Shown: positions 34,561 through 47,121, numbered from the stretch's first letter. The stretch: 64,000 nucleotides of DNA from Pegoplata infirma (GCA_963921195.1 OY992537.1:51298313-51362312), one strand, 5' to 3'. The notes: generated from the letters alone by a model not told the origin. Numbers and translations are program-made.

Positions 34561-35925
34561 CAAGTAAAAAAGTTAAATTCTGCCTTGACGAATGTATGAA
34601 TACCCTCCACAATGTCAAAAAGATTATTTGCAAAAAAAAAATTTAGAAAAAAAAAAATTTTTTCAGCAAAAAAAAAACTTTTGTTAAAAAAAAATCCGTT
34701 GAAATTTTTTTAATACGTTTGTACTAAAATACCATTTGGATACCAATTTTGTTCACATTTGTCAACCAGCATCCGAATTAAAAAATTTTCTATTTTTAGG
34801 TTATGTAGAATGTACTAAAATTTTCGTGGTATCCTTATAATTTCGCTCATAACTTTTGAACCGCTGAACAAATATTGCTCAAATGTAATACCAAACTGCC
34901 CGGGAGAACTTCAAACAAATATGTTAAGTTTCAGCCATATTTGTTTAATAATTTGGACGTTATTGCCATTTAAACAGACAGACGGACATCGCTAGAATGT
35001 CTTAGAATTAGGGTGTTCAATTAATCGGGTTTTTTAATTGTTCGATTAAACGATTAATCGATATTTGCCATTTTTAAATTATTCGATTAAACGAATAAAA
35101 TTTTAAAATTGTTCGATTAATCGAATAATTACAAATTCAGAAATTTTCTAAATTACAAGATTTTTTTCGACAATTTTAGAAAAAATTTTTACTTGAGTAA
35201 ATAATCAATATTAATTACGAGTATTTTAACATTTTATTAACAACAAAAAACAAAATTAAAATCATTTCAAAATTTATCAAAATTTAAGTTTTCTGCTAAT
35301 TTGTTTGAGAAAATTTTTAAAAAATCATATTGGAGATTTGTAAAATGTGTAGAATTCAAAAACAAATTTTTTGGATTACCACTATCAAAAAAAAAAATAT
35401 ATTTATTATCTGACTACATTTGGGAAAATCTTAAATTTGAAATTGAATTTTTTTTATAAATTAGTGCGTTTTTGCCCAAAACCCAAAACTTTGACCGATT
35501 TTAGCGCTGTCATACAGTTAACGGATTTGGCCTAAAATTTTACCAGGTACTTATTTAGGTCGTTTAACAAATCCAAGCTTCAGGAACAGCGAAAATCCGA
35601 AAACAAATTTAAAATAAGGACCACTTAAATAAAAATGACTGAATTATTTTAATTCCAACGGTAACATACATTTGGTTTGTTTATTGGACTTAAAACTTTT
35701 AAAAAATTATACATATTTCCAGAAAACCAATAAATTAATATTGTTCGATTAATCGGCACAAATTCTTCGATTAATCCTTTAATCGAAATTAGCAATTTTA
35801 AATTAATCGAACAATTATTCGTCTAAAATTGTTCGATTAATCGAACAAGAATTAATCGACTGAACACCCTACTTAGAATCGATCACTGATCAATAATATA
35901 TATACTTTATGGGAAAAATATGCCA
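34561..35925 (-). mobile_element. Family B-like element split by a hAT-type MITE
   Basis: Reverse-strand tail at 34561-34615; GACAGACGGACATCGCTAGA before the insertion, and CTTAGAATCGATCACTGATC with AATATATATACTTTATGGG after it. The 5' hairpin is lost. Confidence 0.75.
35009..35871. mobile_element. hAT-type MITE, 863 bp
   Basis: Ends TAGGGTGTTCAATTAATCG and the inverse of TAGGGTGTTCAGTCGATTAA, with the 8-bp duplication CTTAGAAT (35001-35008 and 35872-35879). Subterminal regions are runs of TTCGATTAATCGAA-type palindromes. Non-coding. Confidence 0.92.
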
Positions 35926-36540
35926 AGTTCAAACACGGACCGATTGATCTATTTTTTTTTTTATCTTTAATTACCTAGCAGAAATTATACTGAACTAGAA
36001 GCACATTTTGGAAGTAGTCACAGCCAAAAAGCGCTTCTAAACCTAATGAGTTCAGGCAAGGTTTTAGTGGGCAATGACACATCTTCACCTCCGTGATAAA
36101 AATTTTATCATTATTTTAATAATTTTTTTAACCACGCCCAAAAAAAAGGGGCGTGGGTCCAAGTGCAGGACTTTTTTTCTTCGATCGAACAAAATACGGC
36201 ATTTTCTTGTCCCCTGAGTTCACGTACAGAACTTTCTACATCTTTTGAATAAAAATGCCTGCAAATTTTGTACTCTTGCCCAAACCATTAAATCATGATA
36301 ATGTTTTGCGGAAGATTTGGGTGTACTTGTCAAAGCAAAGTTTTTTTTAGAAAAAATAATGTTATATTACTTTGCTATTCCATGCAAAAAGAATTAAAAT
36401 ATCAGTCGAGGACCCCATTAAAAACCCAAAAGACCTGTACATTTCGTAAGTGAGAGCAAAAATAAGTGTAAAAAAGCGTTTTTACATTTTGGAGAGTATA
36501 AAAGATTCGGCACCGAAGAATATAACACTCTCACTTGCTT
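35926..36540 (+). repeat. Family C-like 3' fragment and unclassified repeat
   Basis: Ends with GGAGAGTATAAAAGATTCGG and ACTCTCACTTG, a family C tail. The upstream part (CACGCCCAAAAAAAAGGGGC and so on) resembles no other copy closely. Confidence 0.5.
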
Positions 36541-36599
36541 TATGTACATTTGATAAACAAATGGAAAATTTTTATGCGAAAAGCTTGGACATGGTAAAA

Positions 36600-37140
36600 A
36601 AGTAGTTTTGGTGAAAAAGTAGTTTTGGTAACGAAAAACAAAATTATGTTAAAAAAATTTAATGAACCCAAAATCTTTGGTGAAAAAAAAAATTTGATGA
36701 AAAAAAAATTGTGAAGAATTTTTTTGATGAAACGAAAAATTTTTTGATATAAAAAAATTGATGAAAAAAAAAATATGAAAAAAAAAAATATGAAAAAAAA
36801 AATTTTTTGGTGAGAAAAAAATTGATAATAAAAAATTTGATGAAAAAAAAATTGGTTAAAAAAAAATATAAAAAAAAAAATTTTTGATGAAAAAAAATTT
36901 GATGAAAAAAAAATTTATGAAAAAAAATTTATGAAAAAACAAAAAAATTGATAAAAAAAAAATTGATAAAAAAAAAAATTGATAAAAAAAAAAAAATTGA
37001 TAAAAAAAAAATACTATGAAAAAAAAATTTATGAAAAAAAAGTTTGATGAAAAAAAAAAAATATGAAAAAAAAAATAAAATTTGATGGAAAAAAAATTTG
37101 ATGGAAAAAAAAATGATGAAAAAAAAATAGTTTTTTGTTG
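36600..37140. repeat. (TTGATGAAAAAAAA)n low-complexity array
   Basis: Degenerate TTGAT(G/A)AAAAAAA units, the reverse complement of the array at 4061-5390. Confidence 0.85.
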
Positions 37141-37394
37141 AAAAATAATTTTGTTACTTTTTATTCACCAGCTGGTGAAAAACAGTTTTATTCACCACAA
37201 GGTAAATTATTATCCAAGTTACAAACCCAAGTTATTAAAATTTTTGGTTTTAAGAAAATGAAAACAGTAATTCTTGTTTTCTTTATCGTTAATTGTTAGC
37301 TTATACATATGTAATCAAACTGAGGTGGCGTCCTGCAACTTTTTTAAAATTAGACACCAGCCAAAAAACATTATCATGTTAAAATGTTTCATTT

Positions 37395-37693
37395 GTTTTG
37401 CAAAACTATTAAGAAACCAGAAAATTGGCGTTTTTCAGAGATTGGTTTAGTTTTTCACGGGGAAACTTTTTTTCCTTCTGTTCCGATTTTGCACCTTCAC
37501 GAACTTAATCTGATTATGACAATAAGACATTTAGGAGTCTAGCTCATTTATTTTGGACTGTATTGTGTTAACTACAGACACACGGACGGAAGACAGTCAT
37601 ATAATCTCTTAGAATCGGTCATCATAGACCGATATTTCAATTCGTTGCACACGGAATGACAAAGTGCGTTTACACCTATACTGTGGTTGGACG
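37395..37693 (-). repeat. Family C fragment
   Basis: Contains TTTTGGACTGTATTGTG, a short GGACGG tract, CTTAGAATCGGTCATC and CACGGAATGACAAAGTG leading to a degraded GGTATAC 5' end. Confidence 0.65.
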
Positions 37694-38127
37694 GTATACA
37701 AATTAAGGAAACATTTTGGAGATAATGCGGTAAAATATTGGGGTCAAAAAATTTCTAAGATTATAAATTCATAAGAAAATTATCCCCCAAACTGGAACCA
37801 AATGGAAAAAAGGTATTTAAAACCTTTTTTCTATTTGTTACGACATTTACAAAAATATGAATGCGTTCTTTAAAATTCTGATCTCTTATAAACTTGTTTA
37901 CATGTTTCTCAAGTTTTACTAGAAGTTATTTACAATACTCTTAATAGATTTCTTTAAATGTTGTAATACTTTTATTTTTTATTATACCCTACACCACTCT
38001 GTGCTAAAGGGTATAATGAGTTTGTGATGATGTTTGTAACTATCCGAAATGTTGATTTTAGACTCCTCCTTTAAGACGCCCTATCGACTCAAAAGCACTT
38101 TTTAAGTCAATTTAGCAATTCCCGTCC

Positions 38128-38604
38128 GTAAAGCTTTTTATTCTTTGCTACTTCCTATTTGACGAGAATTCCTAGTATTTTTACAAGCTTTTTACCAATC
38201 ATTTTGTAATTCTACAAGCTTTTTACCAATAAAACTTTCAAATTTAAAACTTTTTTGACACGATAAAACTTTAGGAATATTAGTGACATTACTAGATATT
38301 TTGCTACCTCCTATTTTACGAGAATTCTTAGTAAAAATTACGAGCTTTTTTGTAATTTTACAAGCTTTTTAACAATAAAATTGCAAATTTACAACTTTTT
38401 TGGCAAAATAAAACTTACAAGGAATTCTCGTGAATTACTAGATGTTTTTGAAAAATTGCTTTGGAATTTTGTAAAATTACACAAAAAAAAAATTTAAATT
38501 TCGATCGACATTTTTTTGTTAAAAAACAAGGAACTGACAAATATTGGTAAAATGGGATTACGAGACTTTTTCTAATAATTTGACAACGTTTTTTTTTTTT
38601 GTGT
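38128..38604. mobile_element. D-type MITE
   Basis: Has TTTGACGAGAATTCCTAGTA, CCAATAAAACTTTC, TATTGGTAAAATGGGATTAC and a TTTTTTTTGTGTA end. The left end is degraded. Confidence 0.7.
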
Positions 38605-38697
38605 ATAAACCACCCTTTCGATATTCACATAAATCTCTTAAAATTTCAAATTGGAAATTTTGTTTGTTAGTGTTTATCGTGCACTTTGGTAATCTAA

Positions 38698-39159
38698 CCC
38701 TGCAAAAAAAGTCATTACCACTTCTCAGTGGAGTACTTTAAAACCAGAACAAATGTAATGAAATACAACAAAAATAACAAAAAACACAAGACAAAAACAC
38801 ACAAACAGTTTTTTCTACTCCAGAATACATAGATATTCAGCTCTTAACTCATTACCTATCGCGACACCTCCATACAAATGTAAGTAGATATTCAGTAGAT
38901 AAGAACTACTCCGTGGAAGTAGTTGGAAGTTGTTTGAAAGCTCGGAGTACTTCTTATCTACTGAATATCTACTTACTTTTGTATGGGAGTGTCGCGGAAG
39001 GTAATGAGTTAAGTGCTGAATAACAACTTTTTATGGAGTAGAAAAAACTGTTTGTGTGTTTTTTTCTTGTGTTTTTTTTGTTATTTTTGTTGTATTTCAT
39101 TACATTTGTTATAGTTTTAAAGCACTCCAAATAGAAGTACTCCGCACTTTTTTGCTGGG
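38698..39159. mobile_element. 462-bp foldback element
   Basis: Ends CCCTGCAAAAAAGT and the inverse of CCCAGCAAAAAAGT. Arms of roughly 200 bp pair through CAAATGTAATGAAATACAAC and AGTAGATATTCAGTAGATAA to a centre near 38930. The target duplication is too short to settle (AA at most). Mirrored open frames in the two arms are by-products. Confidence 0.85.
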
Positions 39160-39694
39160 AATTAAATCTCCATATAATTGGACCGCTTCTGGACTTAGTC
39201 CCCATATTAAAATTTCGCCCGATATTCAGTTAAATTTCATTTCACTAAAATTCGTTTAAATCCAATCCTTATCCATGCTTAGACTAGGAACCCACTTTCT
39301 GGAAAACACTGGTGTAGATTATTAGAGGGTCGGTCTTGACCATTTAAAAATTTTCTTACGTGTTTTTATTTTCTAAATGTTGGCGGGTTTCAAAAGTCAC
39401 GACATAGTCTTGCTGTGTGTTTAACGCAATGGTTCAATAAACTTGCTTAGCCAGATGTCTGTCTGGATTTATTTCTACTACTTCGAATACTAGTATTTAT
39501 TCTATGATTCTTGTTATATTCTTTAGATATGGCTTTAAAGCACACAAAATGTAAACGTTGTTTATTTTTTGCATTTTATGAATGAATCTATCTCTATGTA
39601 GTAAAAAATATTTTTAAATAATATTAACTTTAAAAATTATACAAAATTCTTTTAGATTCCACAAATTAACTAAAAATCGAAATTAATAAAAACT

Positions 39695-40338
39695 TTAAAT
39701 TTAGCTATTCCGAATCTTTTATACCCTCCAAAATGTAACAACCCCAAAAAAATTTAAAAAAATTAAAAAATGACATGGGATTTCTTTTGGGGGCGGGAAG
39801 AATTTTGGGAAACTTCCCCCTCGCTTGAAAATTGGATTTATTATGATTTTGCACTAAAGGAATTCAATTTTATCATTATTTAAATTAATGCTTGATATCC
39901 ACGCCCACAAAAGGTGGAGGAATTAAAAAAAAAAAATTTGTATCCCCTGGTTCGAACTTTTTCTGTCATTAAAATGTTTGATTTTTTCAACAAAAGTACA
40001 AAAAAAAATTGTAACAAAATTGCATTTTTTTTTGGAGGTTGGTTTAGTTGATCAAGGGGAAACTTTTTTCCCCACTAGTCCGATTTTGCCCATTTCCAAA
40101 CTAAACCAGCCTATGACCATGTATTATGGTACCAAACTTCAGAAGTCTAGCTCTTTTAGTTTGGACTGAATCGTGATTTCAACAGACAGATGGACGGACG
40201 GACATTGCTAAAAATTTCTTAGAATGCATTATAGATCAAGAATATATATATTTTAGTTGATACTTGACCAATATTTCGATACGTTACACGCGGAATGACA
40301 ATGTGAGTATACCCCCATGCTATAGTTGGAGGGTATAA
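39695..40338 (-). mobile_element. Family C element
   Basis: The reverse strand shows CCGAATCTTTTATACCCTCC at the 3' end, the AAGGGGAAACTTTTTTCCCC block, GACAGATGGACGGACGGAC at 40184-40202 and the GTTGGAGGGTATA 5' hairpin. The 3' CTTG end is eroded. Confidence 0.72.
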
Positions 40339-40473
40339 ATAAAACGCTCTTGTTTAAAACAAAAATGTTGTCTAATATAAAAATTTTAAAAATTTCCATA
40401 AATCATTATAAACATATTAAGAACATCAGTATAAAATTGTTTGTTTGATTTTTTTTTTCTTCTTTTTTTTCAG

Positions 40474-40574
40474 TTCCCTTGGAAATTGGTATGCTAACAC
40501 GCGAACATTTTAATCGCTGGTATAGCCTGGGGCCATACTTTTTATCATTACTGTCATTTGAGATACCATTTCAG
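40474..40574 (+). CDS. ABCG1-like transporter, FPLE/REHFN exon
   Basis: The short exon has 33 whole codons plus the end of the split Phe. It encodes FPLEIGMLTREHFNRWYS followed by the start of TM3 and ends FEIPFQ|GTAAGT. The F-P-x-E...R-E-H-x-N-x-W-Y-S motif lies in the TM2-TM3 cytoplasmic turn and is among the best conserved signatures of the ABCG1 branch, so identification rests strongly on this exon. The acceptor has a long T-rich tract. Confidence 0.94.
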
Positions 40575-41178
40575 GTAAGTGTAAAAATAATATGGTATTT
40601 GGTAATTTGAGAATTTGTCTATATAGGTACCTACATAAATATAGGTACAATTTTTTTGTGCACTGATTGTGAGATAATTACATTTAACCCTTTAACGACC
40701 TTAGTGTGTTTCTGGCGATAATTTGTGTCTAGTTAAAAGATAGCGTAAATGTTCCAAAAGATTAATTGTAGAAGAGATTTTTAGATTCTTAAAAAAATGT
40801 TTTTAATATTTGATACAAGTCTTAGTCGACGCGTATTTTGGAATTTGTCAGATTCCATTGTCAAGACTATTAAGCAAATATAATATATGTATGTAGATCT
40901 CTCTGATCATTGTTCTTTTGGATTTTCGAGAATTTAAAAATTTTTATACGAAAAATGTTTTAGATTTGTAGAATTTCTAGTGTTTTAAAAATGTTCGAAT
41001 GTCTCGAATTTAATTTTTTTAGAACTAGAAAATTTGTCTATATACAAAAACCTAAAAGATGAAACATTTTTTAAAATTTCTCTTGGATAAGAAAAATTAT
41101 CAAATTACAACAATTTTTCATTAAAGATGACATCGGAATCTGAAAAATTCTGGAACATTTCTTTTACGTCCTTCAACA
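40575..41178. other. Intronic DNA, nothing recognised
   Basis: A+T-rich; no gene, RNA or repeat terminus visible. Confidence 0.4.
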
Positions 41179-42826
41179 TAGAGTTTCTGTTTCGGTTAAA
41201 ACCGTAACCGAAAACGTGGTTATTGAAGCCGAAACCCGAACCCGAAACCGTCCAATATATGTTCGGTTATCCGAATTTTATTAATTTTATACATTTTTTA
41301 AATTTTTTTGGCATTAAAAAAAAGTAATTTAAATTAACAACTATTTATATACATACATATTCCACGTCGTTGAAGGAACATGTGGTATTGCTATGGACCA
41401 GCCGGTCTATGCGAGGAGTTCAAAATTTTGAGCTCCGCCACCCCTAACCTAACCTAACCTACATACATATTTTATGTTTTTCGTGTCCACCAGCATCGGT
41501 GGCCACTAACAATGCTTTTAGACAGCGGCTGACTTGTCATTGTATGAAGATGTCAGCAATTTTATAAAGGGATGGTCAGCAGTATGTCAGGAGTTATTTT
41601 TTTTTGTTTGCCGACTGGGTATGAATGAATGGACAAGCACTAGAGGAACGCGGCATATATCTGTCCAAATCCATGAACGATCCAACGACAAATTTTACAA
41701 TTTTGGGTCTAGACTAATTTTATGTTTATGCAACTCGGAAAAAACAACACAAAATAGTGTAGACAAGTTTTAGAAGTTTGAAGTTTCAGATAAATTAGAT
41801 TGTTCGTCTCAATTAAAATACAGTTTATAATGACATTATTAATTTTTTTTATACCCTCCAACTGCAGTATGGGGGTATACTCACTTTGTCATTCCGTGTG
41901 TAACGCATCGAAATATCGGTCTAGGACCCCATAAAGTGTATATATTTTTGATCAGTGATCGATTCTAAGACACTAGCGATGTCCGTCTGTCCGTCCGTCC
42001 GTCTGTCCGTCCGTCCGTCTGTGGAAGACACGATACAGTCCAAAATAAAAGTGATAGACTCCTGAAATTTGGCACATATATGTCTTATGTTCATAGGCTG
42101 GTTAAGTTCGGAGATGGGCAAAATCGGACCAGGGGAAAAAGTTCCCCCTTGAAGAAATAAACCAACCACTGAAAAATATAATATTTTTACATGATTTTTT
42201 GTGTTTTTGTTTAACAAATCCAACATTTTTATGCTACAAGAAGTTCAAGGTCCTGCATTTGGACCCACGGAATTAGAAAATATCGTTTTACGGTCCGCCC
42301 CCCCCCCCCTTTTATGGGCGTAGAATAATTTTTTTTTTTTATATAATGATAAATTTGTATTTCTTTAGTGCAAAAAGCATAAGAATTATTTTTTTTAACA
42401 CTTATTCGAGAGGAATTGTGCCCCCCCCCCCAATTACCACTACCGACCCCTCCCAAAAAAAAAGACGCCCCTGCAATTTTTTTTTTTTATTTGCATGTTG
42501 GAGGGTATAAAAGATTCGGCACAGCCGAATTTAACACTCTTACTTGTTTAATTTAAAAATGGTAATTTAAACTAAATTCGATTCTAATAAAAAACTAATT
42601 AACAATAAAGTTGTTCTAAGGGTTCAAGTTGAAAAAATGCAGAAGAAAAATTGAATTTCTAAAAATTATAGACATTTCTGGTATTTCCTATACAGTTGTT
42701 GTATAAAGTTGTTCCACCTGAATAAAATTTTTACTGATAACCGAAAATAACCGAAACCGATCGGTTATTCAATTTTTGATAACCAAAACCGCGGTTACTA
42801 AATTTATCGGTTATTCGGAAACTCTA
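41179..42826. mobile_element. hAT-type element hosting a family C copy
   Basis: Ends TAGAGTTTCTGTTTCGGTTA and the inverse of TAGAGTTTCCGAATAACCG. The 8-bp flanks are CTTCAACA and CTTCAACT (one mismatch). Subterminal CCGAAACC/ACCGAAAACC runs are mirrored. The interior includes the family C copy at 41850-42546 and a short CCTAA run at 41442-41460. Confidence 0.82.
41850..42546 (+). mobile_element. Family C element, complete (Helentron/DINE-1-like)
   Basis: 5' hairpin TATACCCTCCAACTGCAG..GGGGGTATA; (GTCC)n tract at 41983-42021; 3' GGAGGGTATAAAAGATTCGG, hairpin ATTCGGCACAGCCGAAT and CTCTTACTTG. Reference copy for family C. Confidence 0.87.
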
Positions 42827-43004
42827 CTTCAACTGCAATATATTTCGGTGGCAATAAGAAATAACGTCGGGAGAATGAAAAAAATATGTTTTGCAAAGCT
42901 TGAGGTAGTTTTCGTCACAATAGTTCTTTGAGAAAATTGAGTTCAAAGTTTAAAAAATCGACGTTTGCGGCTATAGATCAAATTTCTGTTTTTTTTTTAA
43001 TTCT

Positions 43005-43500
43005 CAGAACCCGTTCTGAAATTTTTAATTTTGTAAAATGTCAATTTATCAAAAATTCGGCCATTTTTTTAATTTTTTTGTTTAAGTTTAAATTTTTTTA
43101 ATTTTTTTGTTTAAGTTTAAATTTGATTATCCACCTAAAAAAATCAGAAACGCGTTTTTCGTTTTTTTTTTTTCAAGAAAATCACATTTGAATTTTCAAT
43201 TTCATGTAATTTTGTAATTTTTCTTGTATATTCCTGTTTCAACATAGCGTATGAGTTATTTGCGAAATTCGTTGATTTGTAACTCATACGCCATGCTAAA
43301 ACAAGAAAATTACAAAATTTTTATCAAATCAAATTAAATATTCAAATGCGATTTTCTTAAAAAAAAAACGAAAAAATGCTATTCTGATTTTTTTGGTGCG
43401 GATAGACGAACATGTAAACTTAAAAAAAAAAAAAAAGTGGCCAGAACTTTAATAAATTGACTTTTTTAAAAAAGGCAAATTTCAGAACGGGTTCCGAAAG
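43005..43500. repeat. About 230-bp-arm inverted repeat
   Basis: CCCGTTCTGAAATTT at 43010 is mirrored by AAATTTCAGAACGGGTTC near 43478. The arms pair through ATTTGAATTTTCAATTT and CATAGCGTATGAGTTA/TAACTCATACGCCATG to a centre near 43262. Confidence 0.8.
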
Positions 43501-43514
43501 TTTTCTTAAAAAAC

Positions 43515-44490
43515 GATGACCACGTTAGAGTTGAATGTGGAAATATTTCTGAAAAAATTTCGCAAGGTCATCTTCAGTCGGCAACCAGCGGTCAAAGTTG
43601 GAAAAAATTTCGTATTTTGACCAAAAATCATATCCGGTTTTTTGTCCAAATCCGGCTCAAAAATTCTGAAATTTATCGTACTTTATTGAAAAAATATTTT
43701 AAAAGAATCCAAAACCGAGATTTTGGTCCAAATTGGTCTCAAAAGTTGGAAAACGTTGAGTGTGTTATCTAAAAAATATTAAAAAAATATACAAACGCGA
43801 TTTTTGTTCAAAAATGCTGATCTGCGATTTTGTTCCACAAATGCTGATCAGCATTTTCGGACCAAAATCGTGTTTTTATATTTTTTTGATAACAAAAGTT
43901 GAATAATTTTAAGTGTGTTATCATAGAGAAAACAAAGTAAAGAGATTGTAATTGATTCAACTATCTTTTTTTTCCTCTCACGCGAAGTCTGTCTGGGATC
44001 AAGAAATTTTTTTGTTTTTTTTTTTTTAAGTCATGAAAATTGTACTTTATTTGCACTTTTAATATTTTTTTTAATTATATTGAATCATTAACATTTTAAG
44101 AACATAAATTTATTTTGTTTAAAACCATATAAAAGTGCGTATTTTAAAGAAAACAAAAAGCCTTTTTTCAATTCCTCTTTCAACCTTCATTCTATTAATC
44201 CCAGACAGTCAATGTTATTTCCCATTATTTTTTATATTTTTTTTTTAATATTTTTTAGATAACACACTTAACATTTTCCAACTTTTGAGACCAATTTAAA
44301 TAAAAAAAATCATGTTTAAAAATCCGCCAAAATCGCGATTTTACATTTTTTAAATATTTTTCCAATAAAGTAGGCAAAATTTTGTCGAAATACGTCATTT
44401 TATCCAACTTTGAAAGCTGGTTGCCGCTGAATATGACCTTTCAAAATTTTCCCATAAATTATCTCTAACGTGGCCATCGTTTGGCAGGTA
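43515..44490. repeat. Second inverted repeat with spacer
   Basis: GACCACGTTAGAG and TTGGTCTCAAAAGTTGGAAAA (43515-43780) pair with TTTTCCAACTTTTGAGACCA and CTCTAACGTGGCCATC (44270-44485). The spacer includes TCTGTCTGGGAT (about 43990) and its inverse ATCCCAGACAG (44200). Confidence 0.75.
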
Positions 44491-44493
44491 TTA

Positions 44494-44830
44494 CACTTAA
44501 AAAAAAAACTGTAAAGTTAGCAAAAAAAAGCTTGTAAACCTACAAGTTAATTTGCCAGTTTTGAACCCACAATTTGTTTGGCAAAGTTAGCAAAAATGTT
44601 TTTCCAAAAATGAGTTATCAAATTTTTATTTTATTTTTTTATTTCCACTTAGTTCATACACATTTGAGGACCCCATTGGATTCATAATTTTTTATCCAAA
44701 ATTTGTGTCCGTTTCGCTCTACCTTGCTTAGTTGTCGAGATATTTGATTTTAGGGAACCACTGGGGTTTTGAGAATTAAAAAACTCGATAACTTCAAAAA
44801 TATTACTCGGAAAGCTTTTCGTTAAACAAA
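44494..44830 (+). mobile_element. F-type MITE, left part only
   Basis: CACTTAAAAAAAAAACTGTAA after TA, followed by AGCTTGTAAACCTACAAG, GAGGACCCCATTGG and TTTCGCTCTACCTTGCTTAG; this matches 62246-62610. The right end is missing and a family B tail fragment follows at 44830-44960. Confidence 0.72.
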
Positions 44831-44960
44831 CTTTAAAAACAAAGTATTTTTGTCACTTAAAAATATTTTTACACTAAAAACAGAAAAATTACACTTTTAA
44901 AAATTTTACATAAAAAAAATGTAAATTTTTTATTCACAAAAATGACTAAAAAAGTTGATA

Positions 44961-45570
44961 ATTCATAATCCTCTTTCCTTTTTCTTCTCTTCCTTTCTTC
45001 TTTTTCTTCTCTTCATTTTTTTCCTCCTTTTTTTCTTTTTCAAAATCGGCTTGGGGGGAATTTTTACCACTTCGCTCCCTGAATACACCCTGAAAAAAAT
45101 TTAGTTTTTGGTTCTATGTTATTTCAAGAGTTCGCGAAGTCTGTAAGAATACAAACATAAATGAAAAAATTGACTTCAACAGATTTTATTACCTAAACAG
45201 ATTTTTTTTATTAATTTTTTTTAAGTCCAATTTAATACTACTATTCTTTAGCAAAATTGTATAATACTCGTGTTATGTCTTTCTTGACATTTCTTATAAA
45301 TTTTAGTTTTACTTTTGTTTTTTTTTTATATATAAATAGCTCTTCATTTAAGTATCAATTTGTTAATTAAAATCAATTAATAATACGCGATAAAAGTGTT
45401 AAAAAAATAGAAAGAAATAGAGCCTGTTCTTTGAAAAAAAAAATAAGTTAATGTTAATTTTAGAAATAAATACGTTTTTCTGTCATTAGCAATGCATTAA
45501 TCAACAAAAAAGTTATTGAACTCCAGACAAGATTAATCGGCGTCGTCATCATCACAAATTTCGTTTTTTA
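44961..45570. other. Intronic DNA, no gene seen
   Basis: A pyrimidine-rich CTTTTTCTTCTCTTCC tract is at 44970-45040; nothing else identified. Confidence 0.4.
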
Positions 45571-46192
45571 TAACTGCCACTCAAGGGATAGATGGTGTAT
45601 ATAAGTTTGCCATTCCGTTTGTAACATCTCAAAAAATAGATCTAGGAACCATAAAGTAAATATGTATAAATTCTGAATAATTTTTATTAAAAAATAAAAA
45701 TTGTTTTATTCGAAAAAAATTGTTATATTATATTTTGAGTAGGTATATATATTCTAGCTCGAGGTCATTATTTCCTTAATTAATTGAAACTGTGATAGAA
45801 AGTAAATGCGTATATTTATGGTCCCCCATCGATTTTAAGTCGATCTAGCAATGTCCATCTGCCTTTGAAAGCACGGTAATTTTCAGAAGATGCTTCTGAA
45901 GCATGGGAAATTTTCGGTCCGGTAGTTCAGAAGTTATAGCAAAAACCGTGAATTTCAGATTGGTTTAACCTTAAATGCACGTGGTAAAAATCGCTCTTAA
46001 CACGCTTTAAAAGACATCGGTATGTCACAAAAGTGTTTACATAGTATTTTTGACACTCAAAAAAATGTTTACACCAAAAAAACCCAAATAAAATTTTTAG
46101 AAAATTTTTATTTTTTTAACGTTAAAAAAGTATATCATCGTGGTATTAATAAATTTGGACAAGTCGAATTTAATTTTTTTTCTCGTTTTTTT
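45571..46192 (+). repeat. Family B element, degenerate
   Basis: GTATATAAGTTTGCCATTCC, TCGATTTTAAGTCGATCTAG, TTGAAAGCACG and the tail AATTTGGACAAGTCGAATTT are recognisable but the hairpins have decayed. Confidence 0.65.
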
Positions 46193-46489
46193 TGTGACCT
46201 ACGTTACATTGGACTACTATTATTATCAGTTTATGCTAAAGTTTGATTTTTTTATTGCAAAGTCATCATACGTTTTTTTTTATCTTTTTGGCGGCTTTTT
46301 ATTGTTTTTACATTTTTATTAGCACATGAATTTTTTTTTAATATAAACAATATTTGTTTATTTACATTTGATTTTATACACATGTTTTTTATGACTATTA
46401 TTAAACAAATATTTATGTTTTATAGTAAGTAAACTGTTCGCATTCCATATTTGTATGTTATTAGGGCTGTGATTTTAATGCAAATGCAT

Positions 46490-46760
46490 TTTTTTGACAT
46501 GTATTTGCATTTCAAATTAACTTACTGAATCCATAAATTTTTGTTAAAATAGCATTGATTTGTTTCTGCATATTTTGGCAAAAATGCATATTTTTGCATA
46601 TTTTGACAAAATTACATATTTTTGCATATTTTGGCAAAATTTCACATTTTTACATATTTTGGTTTAAAATGCATATTTGTTTCTTTTTCGTTGCTACTTT
46701 TAAGTGCATTTTTTTGCATAAATTACCAAAATTTGCATAAATTACCAAATTTGTTTCAAT
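46490..46760. repeat. TGCATATTTTGGCAAAA repeat run
   Basis: Degenerate TGCATATTTTGGCAAAAT units and ATGCATTTTT follow one another; related units at 3027-3095. Confidence 0.75.
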
Positions 46761-47121
46761 TTTTTTGTTTTATAATTTTTTTTTTTATACCCTACACAAC
46801 TCAGTGGTACAGGGTATAATGAGTTTGTGCTGATGTTTGTAACTACCCGAAATATTGGTCCTAGACCTACCCTCAAGTATACCGATCTACTCAGAATTAT
46901 CTTTTGAGTCGATTTAGCGATGTCCGTCCGTCCGTCTGTCCATCTATCGGTTTAAGCACGGTACAGGTCGGAATTTTCAATCAATTGACTTGAAATTTGA
47001 AATTTAAGCATCTTTTGGCCCAAGGACGAAGCCTATTGAAATTGGCAAAATCGGTCCATGTTAAGACCTAGCCCCATACAAACGCCCCCTTTCAATTTCG
47101 CTTAAATGCCTCTAATAACTG

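Larger units (their letters stand above)
37983..39361 (+). mobile_element. Family A element with two insertions
   Basis: 5' hairpin TATACCCTACACCACTCTG at 37983; family A sequence is replaced at about 38128-38604 by a D-type MITE and again at 38698-39159 by a hairpin element. It resumes with CATATAATTGGACC and ends GTCGGTCTTGACC..TTTTCTTACG. Confidence 0.78.
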
